From the NCBI RefSeq assembly GCF_029714285.1, contig NZ_CP121662.1, positions 620,001 through 684,000 of the forward strand: a stretch of DNA of 64,000 nucleotides, read 5' to 3'. The notes beneath the pieces are model-generated. The model did no database searches, was not told where the DNA came from, and saw nothing but the letters and a program-made list of their open reading frames with translations. Shown here piece after piece: positions 57,311 through 64,000 of the stretch. The stretch's first letter is position 1, and each line of letters starts with the position of its first letter. The DNA is from Rhizobium sp. CB3090. GTDB lineage: Bacteria; Pseudomonadota; Alphaproteobacteria; Rhizobiales; Rhizobiaceae. Position numbers and translations under genes: made by a program.

Positions 57311-59959
57311 TCATTCCTTGAGGATGCGGTCCACGATATCGCGAACATCTGTCGAGAGGTTGCCGGCGCGTTCGATTTGCATCAAAGCGGAGCGGGCATG
57401 ATCGGCGCGGACTGGCTCCAGCAAGCGCCAGGAACGCATGGAGGTCAGTATGCGTGCCGCCAACTGCGGGTTGCGCTGGTCGATGTCGAGGATTTCCTGC
57501 GCGAGGAAGCGGTAGCCGGCTCCATCCGCACGACCGAAGCCGGTGGGATTGGCAAAGGCGAAGGTGCCGAGGAGGGCGCGCATGCGGTTCGGATTGGTGC
57601 GCTTGAAAAGTGGCGTTTCCATCAGGTCCTGGATACGCTCCAAGGTCGCAGCACCCGGAATAGCCGCCTGAATGGCAAACCACTTGTCGATGACCAGCGC
57701 ATTTCCCGCGAAGCGATCGTGGAAGGCCGCGAGCGCAGCCTTGGCTTCTGCGGTCTCCGGGAACCGGTGAGCGAGGATCGTCAGAGCGGCACTGAGATCG
57801 GTCATGTTGTTAGCCGCATCGAAGGCTGCTTTGGCGCGAGCCGGGGCATTGTCCGACTGCGACAGATAAGTGAGCGCGGTATTCCGCAAGGCTCGCCGTC
57901 CGGCGCTGGCGGCATCCGGGCTGAAAGGCCCCGATGTCTGCATGGTGTCATGGAGGGCGGCAAAGACGTTTCTTCCGGCTTCGGCGACTAGTGCAAGGAT
58001 CGCCTGACGGCCCGCATGGATCGCGTCCGGATCGTTGTTGCCGCCGAGTTCGCGGGCGATGTCGGCCTCACTCGGCAGGGCGAGCGCCTGGGCGCGAAAG
58101 GCTGGCTCCAGGCTTTCATCGCTTGCCGCCGCAAGAAGCGCATCGACGAAGGCTGAGTCGCACGTGACCGGAATGCCCTGACGCGCGTCGCGAGCGGCTT
58201 GCAGCAGGTTGGGAAGGCCAAGGTCGATCAACGCCTGCCAGCGGGCGAAATGGTCGGTTTCATAGCGAGCGATCAGCGCCAAGTCCTTGGCGCTCTGGCT
58301 GAGTTGAAGATTGATCGGCGTCGAGAAGCTGCGGTTCAGCGACAACACCGGCCGCGAAGGAATGCCGTGGAAGACAGCGGTCTGCGTCCGCGCAGTCAGG
58401 TGCAGGACATCGTCGGTCAGTTCCGCGCCGGTGACCGATGTCGGCGCCAACAATGCCCCATCCGCGGCGAAAAGCGCGGTGCGCAGCGGAATATGCATCG
58501 GTTCCTTATTCGCCTGGCCGGGAGTGGCTGGGACCATCTGCTCGAGCGAAAGAGCAAAAGTCTTGGCTGCCGCGTCATAGGTGCCGGAAGCGGTCACCAG
58601 CGGCGTGCCGGCCTGATGATACCAAAGCGAAAATTGCGTCAGGTCACGCCCGCTCGCATCTTCGAAACATTTGATGAAATCCTCAATCGTTACAGCCTGG
58701 CCATCGTGACGGTCGAAATAGAGATCCATGCCCTTCTTGAACAGATCGCGGCCGAGGAGCGTGGCGATCATGCGCGTGACTTCGCTGCCCTTCTCGTAGA
58801 CCGTCGTCGTATAGAAGTTATTGATTTCGCGGTATTTCGTCGGGCGCACCGGATGAGCAAGCGGCCCGCTGTCTTCCGGAAACTGTTCCGATTTCAGATG
58901 GCGGACTTCGGCGATGCGCTTGACCGGCCGCGAGCGCTGATCGGCCGAAAATTCGTGGTCGCGATAGACCGTCAGGCCTTCCTTGAGGCAGAGCTGAAAC
59001 CAGTCGCGGCAGGTGATGCGATTGCCGGTCCAATTATGGAAATATTCATGCGCTATGATCGCCTCGATATTGGCATAGTCGGCATCGGTGGCGAGTTCCG
59101 GATCAGCCAGCACATATTTGTCGTTGAAGACGTTGAGGCCCTTGTTCTCCATCGCCCCCATGTTGAAATCGGAGACGGCGACGATCATGAAGATATCGAG
59201 ATCGTATTCGCGGCCGAACCGCTCCTCATCCCATTTCATCGAGCGCTTCAGCGCATCCATGGCATAAGCAGCGCGTGGCTCCTTGCCGTGTTCGACATAG
59301 ATCTTCAGCGCCACTTCCCGGCCGGACATCGTGACGAACGTATCCTCGACCACGCCGAGATCGCCCGCGACAAGCGCAAAGAGATAGCTTGGCTTCGGAT
59401 GCGGATCGAACCAGGCGGCGAAATGCTTGCCTTCGCCATAGCCGGCACCGCCAAGAAAATTGCCGTTCGACAACAGCAGCGGATTGGCGGCTTTATCCGC
59501 GATGATATTGACCGTGTAGGGAGCAAGAACATCGGGGCGATCGGGGAAATAGGTGATGCGGCGGAAGCCCTCGGCCTCGCATTGGGTGCAATAGATGCTG
59601 CCAGTGCGATAGAGCCCCATCAATTGCGTGTTGGCTTCGGGGTTGATGATCGTAGTGATCGTCAGCTCGAAAGGTGTGCTTTCCGGCAGGTCGCGAACGG
59701 TCAGGCTGTCCGCTGTCGCCTCGAATTGCCCAGCCGGGACATCGACCTGATCAAGCAGCAGCCCCGATAGGCTGAGCTCGTCGCCATCGAGCACAAGCGG
59801 CGCCTTAATGTCGGTACCTTCGCGGCGATGAAAGATCAGCCGCGCTTCGACCTTGGTCTCGGTCGGATGCAGATCGAAGGTGAGGTCCACGCGTTCCAGA
59901 ACGAAGTCGGTGGGACGATAATCTGCCAGATGGACGATCTGGCCGGTGTCTGTTCGCAT
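57311..59959 (-). CDS. pepN: PepN, aminopeptidase N (M1 family)
   Basis: An 882-residue zinc aminopeptidase of the M1 family. The substrate-binding GAMENKGLN and the zinc motif HEYFH (His304, His308) followed by NWTGNRITCRDWFQLCLKEGLTV with the third zinc-binding Glu are intact. The C-terminal helical domain is also present. It trims N-terminal residues from peptides in the cytoplasm; no signal peptide. Length matches E. coli PepN (870). Ends in a good terminator. Confidence 0.96.
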   Translation of the reverse strand: MRTDTGQIVHLADYRPTDFVLERVDLTFDLHPTETKVEARLIFHRREGTDIKAPLVLDGDELSLSGLLLDQVDVPAGQFEATADSLTVRDLPESTPFELTITTIINPEANTQLMGLYRTGSIYCTQCEAEGFRRITYFPDRPDVLAPYTVNIIADKAANPLLLSNGNFLGGAGYGEGKHFAAWFDPHPKPSYLFALVAGDLGVVEDTFVTMSGREVALKIYVEHGKEPRAAYAMDALKRSMKWDEERFGREYDLDIFMIVAVSDFNMGAMENKGLNVFNDKYVLADPELATDADYANIEAIIAHEYFHNWTGNRITCRDWFQLCLKEGLTVYRDHEFSADQRSRPVKRIAEVRHLKSEQFPEDSGPLAHPVRPTKYREINNFYTTTVYEKGSEVTRMIATLLGRDLFKKGMDLYFDRHDGQAVTIEDFIKCFEDASGRDLTQFSLWYHQAGTPLVTASGTYDAAAKTFALSLEQMVPATPGQANKEPMHIPLRTALFAADGALLAPTSVTGAELTDDVLHLTARTQTAVFHGIPSRPVLSLNRSFSTPINLQLSQSAKDLALIARYETDHFARWQALIDLGLPNLLQAARDARQGIPVTCDSAFVDALLAAASDESLEPAFRAQALALPSEADIARELGGNNDPDAIHAGRQAILALVAEAGRNVFAALHDTMQTSGPFSPDAASAGRRALRNTALTYLSQSDNAPARAKAAFDAANNMTDLSAALTILAHRFPETAEAKAALAAFHDRFAGNALVIDKWFAIQAAIPGAATLERIQDLMETPLFKRTNPNRMRALLGTFAFANPTGFGRADGAGYRFLAQEILDIDQRNPQLAARILTSMRSWRLLEPVRADHARSALMQIERAGNLSTDVRDIVDRILKE

Positions 59960-60334
59960 GGTCTATCCTGATCAGGCTTATACTGCGGCGGGCGGCGTCG
60001 ATCCGAAGCAGCGCTCCGGAAGGAAATCCGCGCGCATCATTACATCGAAATCTGAACCAAAGTTAAAGTCATATCATTAGGCCGCGACAATTCGTGATGG
60101 CGAGCAAAGTATTTGATCAGGAAGGCGACGTTTCATTTCAGGTTGAACGTCGCCTTGATCGCGTCGTGGGCTTCCGTTTGCTGTACGACGACCCATACTA
60201 TCCAAGGCCATCATGGGTTTCACGACCGAGCGTCTTGGCGCAAGCGATGATGGCGCCGTTATTGTGGTGGTAGCTACTCTGCGTCATGCCTTCGGATTGG
60301 CGAGCGCACATCTTGGTCGGCAGATCCGACGACA
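59960..60334. other. Intergenic region between pepN and MFS gene, with inverted repeat
   Basis: 375 bases with no supported gene. A perfect 11-base inverted repeat AAGGCGACGTT (60122-60132)/AACGTCGCCTT (60146-60156) with GATC flanking both arms (60116-60119 and 60157-60160); it could serve as a terminator for the MFS gene or a regulator site. The remainder (60160-60330) is non-repetitive and possibly decayed coding sequence, but I cannot name it. Confidence 0.45.
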
Positions 60335-61573
60335 TCAGTCGGCCGTAGACTGCATCGTGCGGACCGTAGATTCGCTGCCGCGGACAGGCAGAGGTATGGA
60401 CTGGAAATCCGTCTTTTCGACGCGTCCCTCGTTCGGTTTGCGCCTGGCGATGCGCCAACCGGCATAGCCGGCATAGAGCGCAAAGAAGAGAGCCAGGAAC
60501 CAGAGAAGGCCGGATGGGCCTGCGACTTGCATCATCGCCCCGCCGATCAGCGGCCCCGAGACCGTGCCTAACCCGTAGAGCAGCATGATGCCACTGGAAA
60601 TGGTGACATATTCATCCGGCGCCGCGCGGTCATTGGCATGGGCGACATTGAGTGCATAGATCGGATAGAGCACGGTACCGATGAAGAAGCCGGCAATATA
60701 GAACGTTAACTGCGCATGCACGTCGAACAACGTCATGATGCCGCAGGCAAGGACGCCGACAATGCCGCAGACGATCATCACGTAGCGACGGTCTGTCAGG
60801 TCCGATATGCGGCCGATCGGCATTTGCGATACTGCGCCGCCGGCGAGCACGCAGGCCAGCAGCGTCGCGCCCTCCGCCGTGTTCATGCCGACATTCTGGG
60901 TATAGACGCCGCCAAGGCTGCTCCAGGTGCCGGAAAGGGCGCCCGACAGCAGAGAGCCGATGAAGGCGATCGGCGATAGCCGGTAAAGTTTCGGCAGGTC
61001 GAATTTGGCCTGATGGATCGGCGTGGGCGACTTGGCGGTCGACAGCGCCGTCGGCAGCATGGCGAGCGCGAAGATGACGCCGCACAAAATGAAAAGTGAG
61101 GTGTTGCTGGGATCGCCGAGCGGCACCAGATATTGACCGCCGATCGAGCCGATCAGGGAAGTGATCATGTAGACCGAGAAGATGGTCGCGCGATTGGCGT
61201 TGGTGACGCGCTCGTTCAACCAGCTTTCGATGATGAGATAGGCGCCGGCGATGCCGAAGCCGCTGATGCAACGGAAAGCCAGCCAGGCGCGCCAATCGAC
61301 CATCAATGCGCATAGCAGAATGCCGATGCTGAGCAGCGAGATCAAGGCGCCGAATACGCGCACATGTCCCACCCGTTGCACGAAGCGCGGCGTGACGATG
61401 CAGGATATGGTGAAGCCGAAGGTGTAACCGGTGGCGATCACCGAAATGGTGAAGGTCGACCAGCCTTCCGCCACGGAGCGGATCGGGACGACGAAGTTCA
61501 TCAAGCCATAGCCGACCATCATCAACAGCGTTGACAACATCAGACTGGCGATCGAGACGAGGCTTGCCAGCAT
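60335..61573 (-). CDS. MFS transporter
   Basis: A 412-residue major-facilitator protein with 12 helices. Between helices 2 and 3 lies CIVTPRFVQRVGHVRVFGALI, the position of the usual GxxxDR..GRR loop, and in the second half QMPIGRISDLTDRRYVMIVC is the same motif repeated. GISFGIAGAYLIIESWLNERV is typical of the YcaD/UMF1-type group of MFS proteins. Substrate unknown. First ATG at 61573; 89 codons or so after an AT-rich gap. Confidence 0.88.
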   Translation of the reverse strand: MLASLVSIASLMLSTLLMMVGYGLMNFVVPIRSVAEGWSTFTISVIATGYTFGFTISCIVTPRFVQRVGHVRVFGALISLLSIGILLCALMVDWRAWLAFRCISGFGIAGAYLIIESWLNERVTNANRATIFSVYMITSLIGSIGGQYLVPLGDPSNTSLFILCGVIFALAMLPTALSTAKSPTPIHQAKFDLPKLYRLSPIAFIGSLLSGALSGTWSSLGGVYTQNVGMNTAEGATLLACVLAGGAVSQMPIGRISDLTDRRYVMIVCGIVGVLACGIMTLFDVHAQLTFYIAGFFIGTVLYPIYALNVAHANDRAAPDEYVTISSGIMLLYGLGTVSGPLIGGAMMQVAGPSGLLWFLALFFALYAGYAGWRIARRKPNEGRVEKTDFQSIPLPVRGSESTVRTMQSTAD

Positions 61574-61904
61574 TGAAGCGGGATTCCGGTCGATTGGTTG
61601 AAGCAGATGCGCATCGTGAAACGCATCTTGCCCTAACCCAGCAATGATGCGCGATCAATCGCGACGGCCTATGGCGCGGGTGGTCGATCTATGCCCCGTC
61701 TCGCAAGCAACTAAAAAAGATGATGGTGAAAGAATGGTTTTAAAGCTAAATTATTTGTTTAACTTCTTGCGATAACAGTATTTTCACGGAACTATAGCAT
61801 GCTATCTGATATCGGAGCTGCGATCTGAAGCCGCAGTTTATTTAAAAAATGAGAACAATTCCTTCCGATCGGTATTTTTAGAAGGGCGCCATAAGGAGGC
61901 CCGA
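61574..61904. other. Intergenic region, AT-rich, with a perfect palindrome
   Basis: 331 bases between divergent genes. ATAGCATGCTAT (61794-61805) is a perfect 12-base palindrome about 100 bases ahead of the next gene, a plausible operator. No gene seen; the sequence from 61700 to 61860 is clearly richer in A and T than its surroundings. Confidence 0.5.
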
Positions 61905-62780
61905 TTGAGCTTTTCCGTCGAGCAACTTGCTTCCCATCCCGAACTGGTATCCTCCCTGCGGTTTTTGGCGGAGGCTTTGCGGGATCGCTACGATAGCGGA
62001 CCGCGGATTGCACGGCTGTTGGCCTCGCATCAGCGCTGGCTCCTGACCCAAACGGCCTATGCACTTCATCTGGAATATGACCCTGCCGTCGCCGGCTCCG
62101 GCCTGACCGTCGTCAAGCTTCGGGATGTCATCACACAATACCGCGTCGCAAGCCGCAACACCGTGCTGAGCTATATCGAAGAACTGCTGACGTATCGCTT
62201 CCTCGTTCCCGCCGCTGGCGTTGTCCGACGTCCGCGCCGCTACGAGCCGGCCGAAGTCAGTCAAACCGCAATGTTCAGTTGGTATCTCGCCAATCTCGCG
62301 GCACTCGATCTGCTCGACAATGGTGGCCGTGCCGCGACGCTTGCCGCTCATCCGGTACTGATCGATCTCGCGCAGCCGCGCATGGCGCGCCGCTGCCTGG
62401 AGACATCAGCCTGGCGCGAGCCGCCGGAGCGGGTCGGTTTGTTTCTCTGGACGGAAGCGGGGGGCCTTGTGATGGACCATCTCGTCGCCCGGCTGGATCT
62501 GAGTACGGAAGTGGACGGACGCGTCAATCTTGGGCGCATAGATACACGGGCAATCGCTGCACAATTCATGATGTCGCGCACCCATTTGCAGCGCCTTCTG
62601 CGCAAGGCTATCGATGGCGGCAGTTTGGGCTGGTACGACGAATCGAAAAAGACACAGCTTTGGATGTCTCGTGACTTTCTTGACGAATATTGCCGCTGGC
62701 AGGCCGTGAAACTCGCTGCCGTGGATGAAGCTTTTACCTGGGCGCAATCGGCAGCGGCATGTGCGGTTTCAGAGCACTGA
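61905..62780 (+). CDS. Uncharacterised protein with helix-turn-helix-like segments
   Basis: A 291-residue protein of unknown family. LTVVKLRDVITQYRVASRNTVLSYIEELLTYRFL (about 62-95) looks like a winged-helix DNA-binding unit, and DTRAIAAQFMMSRTHLQRLLRKAIDGG (near 217-243) like a second helix-turn-helix, suggesting a transcription regulator. No metal or ligand domain is recognised. The start is TTG at 61905, supported by an exact AAGGAGG ribosome site (61893-61899) five bases upstream; no ATG nearby has one. A 12-base palindrome lies upstream. Confidence 0.7.
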   Translation: MSFSVEQLASHPELVSSLRFLAEALRDRYDSGPRIARLLASHQRWLLTQTAYALHLEYDPAVAGSGLTVVKLRDVITQYRVASRNTVLSYIEELLTYRFLVPAAGVVRRPRRYEPAEVSQTAMFSWYLANLAALDLLDNGGRAATLAAHPVLIDLAQPRMARRCLETSAWREPPERVGLFLWTEAGGLVMDHLVARLDLSTEVDGRVNLGRIDTRAIAAQFMMSRTHLQRLLRKAIDGGSLGWYDESKKTQLWMSRDFLDEYCRWQAVKLAAVDEAFTWAQSAAACAVSEH

Positions 62781-62884
62781 GCCAAATAGAAACGCCAGCT
62801 AGGCCCGGCGCTGCTCTTCATGAAAAATCTCTTATAAAATCCGAAGCAAAAGGGACGGGATCATCGATCTCACCCTTTCCAAAC

Positions 62885-63064
62885 CTACAAGGGGATGCCG
62901 GCAGCCGCCGCGCGTGCGCGGCTGAGTTCGCTCTTTTCGGCCTTGCGCAGGCTGCGCGAGCGCTCGAATTCCTCCGCCGCGCGCACCGCTGCGCCAATAT
63001 GGCCGACGGAGTCGATAAGGGTGCAAAGCGAGCGCAAGCCTAAAGACACGGTGTTAGCACTCAC
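62885..63064 (-). CDS. 59-residue small protein, DUF1127-like
   Basis: A 59-residue protein starting with GTG at 63064 and ending at 62885. LCTLIDSVGHIGAAVRAAEEFERS is helical and the C-terminal SLRKAEKSELSRARAAAAGIPL resembles, loosely, the DUF1127 proteins common in rhizobia (small, Arg-rich, ending near an 'LGL' or 'AGI' motif). Its start lies inside the previous gene of the pair, 11 bases upstream of that gene's stop, so translation is probably coupled. Function unknown; regulators of this size bind RNA in other bacteria. Confidence 0.55.
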   Translation of the reverse strand: MSANTVSLGLRSLCTLIDSVGHIGAAVRAAEEFERSRSLRKAEKSELSRARAAAAGIPL

Positions 63065-63245
63065 GGAAATCGGCGAAAATAGCGGTCGGACGTGCAACGC
63101 GGGCAGACATTCCGGTGCCGCGAGCAGTCATCTGCTCATTGGCGGCGATGCCGAGGCTGCGATGGCCATTGGTGGCGCGTACAGGTACGATAACGCGACG
63201 CAGGGTATCAAACCCGCTATGGATAGGACGGAAACGAGCAGTCAT
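63054..63245 (-). CDS. 63-residue small basic protein
   Basis: A 63-residue protein from ATG at 63245 (TARFRPIHSGFDTLRRVIVPVR...) to TAA at 63054. The ribosome site AAGGA lies about eight bases upstream. It is rich in Arg and Ala, with no signal peptide. No family recognised. It overlaps the next small gene by 11 bases and is likely in one operon with it; the upstream region carries a repeat. Confidence 0.55.
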   Translation of the reverse strand: MTARFRPIHSGFDTLRRVIVPVRATNGHRSLGIAANEQMTARGTGMSARVARPTAIFADFREC

Positions 63246-63291
63246 GGCCTTGGTTCCTTTCAAATTTCCTCCCAAGACACACCGCATATAT

Positions 63292-63319
63292 TGCAATGCA
63301 GCATTGATTCTGCAATGCA
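63292..63319. promoter_or_regulatory. Repeat pair in the promoter of the small-gene operon
   Basis: TGCAATGCA occurs twice (63292-63300 and 63311-63319), 19 bases apart start to start, and between and over them AATGC-A-GCATT (63296-63306) is an inverted repeat. Located about 45-75 bases upstream of the small gene at 63245. Two turns of the helix separate the copies, as for a regulator site. Confidence 0.5.
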
Positions 63320-63387
63320 CAAGGCCGGAATACTGCCATGCAAAGAACGCATGGCAAGTTTCATCTTCCGTTAATATCGATGAAAAA

Positions 63388-64000
63388 TTAGTCCGAAATC
63401 TTGGCGCTGACACGAATTTTGAAGCTCAGAAGATCATTCCACGCCAATCGCTTATTGATAGGAGCCGTCAGCAGTTCCTGAGGATGGAGGCTGGCGATTG
63501 CTGGTATCGCTCGGCCGGCGATCGTCACGTCCCGCCACTGTCCGCGCAGGCCGTGAATAGTTTCGTTGCTTTCGAAGAAATGACGAGCGGTGAAATTGCC
63601 GAGCAGCAGCAAGGCTTTCGGCTCCGCCAGCGCAATCTGCCGTTCGATGAAGGGGCGGCAGATCTCGACTTCCGGAGCCGACGGCGCGCGATTTCCCGGC
63701 GGGCGCCAGGGAATGACATTGGTGAGCAGGATGCCGTCGCGCTGCAGGCCGATGGCGCCCAGCATCTTGTCGAGCAATTGTCCGGTTCGTCCGGCAAAGG
63801 GCAGGCCTTCGCGGTCGTCGTCGGCGCTGGGCATCGGGCCGATCACCATGATACGGCCTTCGGCGCTGCCGCTGGCGAAAATGGTCGAGCGCGCGCTGTT
63901 TTTCAAGTTGCAGCCGTTGAAGGCCTCCAGCGCCGTCTTGAGTTCGCTGAGCGACCGGGCGCTTTCGGCGGCGAATCGGGCCTGTTCAATGGCTTGCTCG
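63388..64000 (-). CDS. Uracil-DNA glycosylase, family 4 or 5 (5' end cut off)
   Basis: A partial gene, at least 204 residues, reading left from the window edge. It matches family 4/5 uracil-DNA glycosylases: GRIMVIGPMPSADDDREGLPFAGRTGQLLDKML is the hallmark (GEAPGxxEDxxGxPFVGRAG type; here the GPMPS variant), TNVIPWRPPGNRAPS is the second and SLHPQELLTAPINKRLAWNDL the third, with the His in LHP expected to be catalytic. Such enzymes remove uracil from DNA, some carrying a 4Fe-4S cluster; the usual N-terminal Cys residues would lie partly outside (CNLKNSA is visible). An internal TTG at 63906 is not the start: the frame stays open to the edge. Confidence 0.85.
   Translation of the reverse strand, partial: EQAIEQARFAAESARSLSELKTALEAFNGCNLKNSARSTIFASGSAEGRIMVIGPMPSADDDREGLPFAGRTGQLLDKMLGAIGLQRDGILLTNVIPWRPPGNRAPSAPEVEICRPFIERQIALAEPKALLLLGNFTARHFFESNETIHGLRGQWRDVTIAGRAIPAIASLHPQELLTAPINKRLAWNDLLSFKIRVSAKISD

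Noticed and set aside
58199..59770. 523-codon open frame antisense to pepN
   Set aside because: Shadow of a canonical M1 aminopeptidase with zinc motif.
60198..60467. Short open frames on both strands beside the MFS gene
   Set aside because: Overlap each other and the MFS 3' end, no ribosome site, no recognisable sequence; at best a decayed fragment.

Overview
This is an ordinary-looking stretch of an alphaproteobacterial chromosome of high G+C, almost certainly a Rhizobium species (Rhizobium/Agrobacterium group). The clues are the gene order feuN-feuP-feuQ / ccmI-E-F-H / degP / two-component pair / glnE / PleC-type kinase / pepN, a MucR/RosR zinc-finger regulator, a DmeRF nickel/cobalt efflux pair, several small families largely confined to Rhizobiales (domains of unknown function DUF930, DUF1491, DUF2336, DUF5330, DUF1214/DUF1254), and intergenic palindromic repeats of the kind scattered through rhizobial genomes. 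I see no phage, insertion sequence, rRNA, tRNA or CRISPR array.

Layout. Bases 1-2331: end of a LysE exporter, a cytochrome c', a repeat element and a diheme cytochrome c. Bases 2347-9325: a methyltransferase, a C39-like protease, an acetyltransferase, the dmeR-dmeF metal efflux operon with its operator, a class A beta-lactamase, an uncharacterised protein and SelO. Bases 9373-20000: a ParDE toxin-antitoxin operon, oligopeptidase B, the CbpA/CbpM chaperone pair, a polysaccharide deacetylase, an AI-2E-family membrane protein, a VOC dioxygenase-like protein, a hemolysin III-family membrane protein and a second acetyltransferase. Bases 20258-26187: a seven-gene Mrp cation/proton antiporter operon (A-G), its genes overlapping or nearly touching. 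Bases 26188-38303: a long AT-rich leader and mucR/rosR, sufE, a DivJ-like kinase overlapping a peptidoglycan-binding protein, several small unknown genes (one of 55 codons at 34538), the DUF1214/DUF1254 pair and a class A penicillin-binding protein. Bases 38344-54764: a repeat, small genes, feuN-feuP-feuQ (osmotic/envelope two-component control), a lipoprotein, the cytochrome c maturation operon interrupted by a palindromic repeat, degP with a following two-component pair, and glnE. Bases 54766-64000: a PleC-like kinase, pepN, an MFS transporter, a regulator-like protein with a TTG start, two overlapping tiny genes, and a uracil-DNA glycosylase running off the right edge.

How the genes fit together. 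Much of the window concerns the envelope and its regulation: two cell-cycle-type histidine kinases (DivJ-like and PleC-like), FeuPQ with its small periplasmic protein FeuN, a DegP protease with a linked sensor/regulator pair, a PBP1, and a peptidoglycan-binding protein. The Mrp antiporter and DmeRF cover cation homeostasis; the Ccm genes supply holocytochromes such as the two c-type cytochromes at the left end. No clearly undescribed system is visible. The best leads are small: the overlapping micro-gene pair at 62885-63245 with a repeat-rich promoter, the 55-codon gene at 34538, the structured leader of mucR, and the TTG-started regulator-like gene at 61905 with a perfect upstream palindrome.
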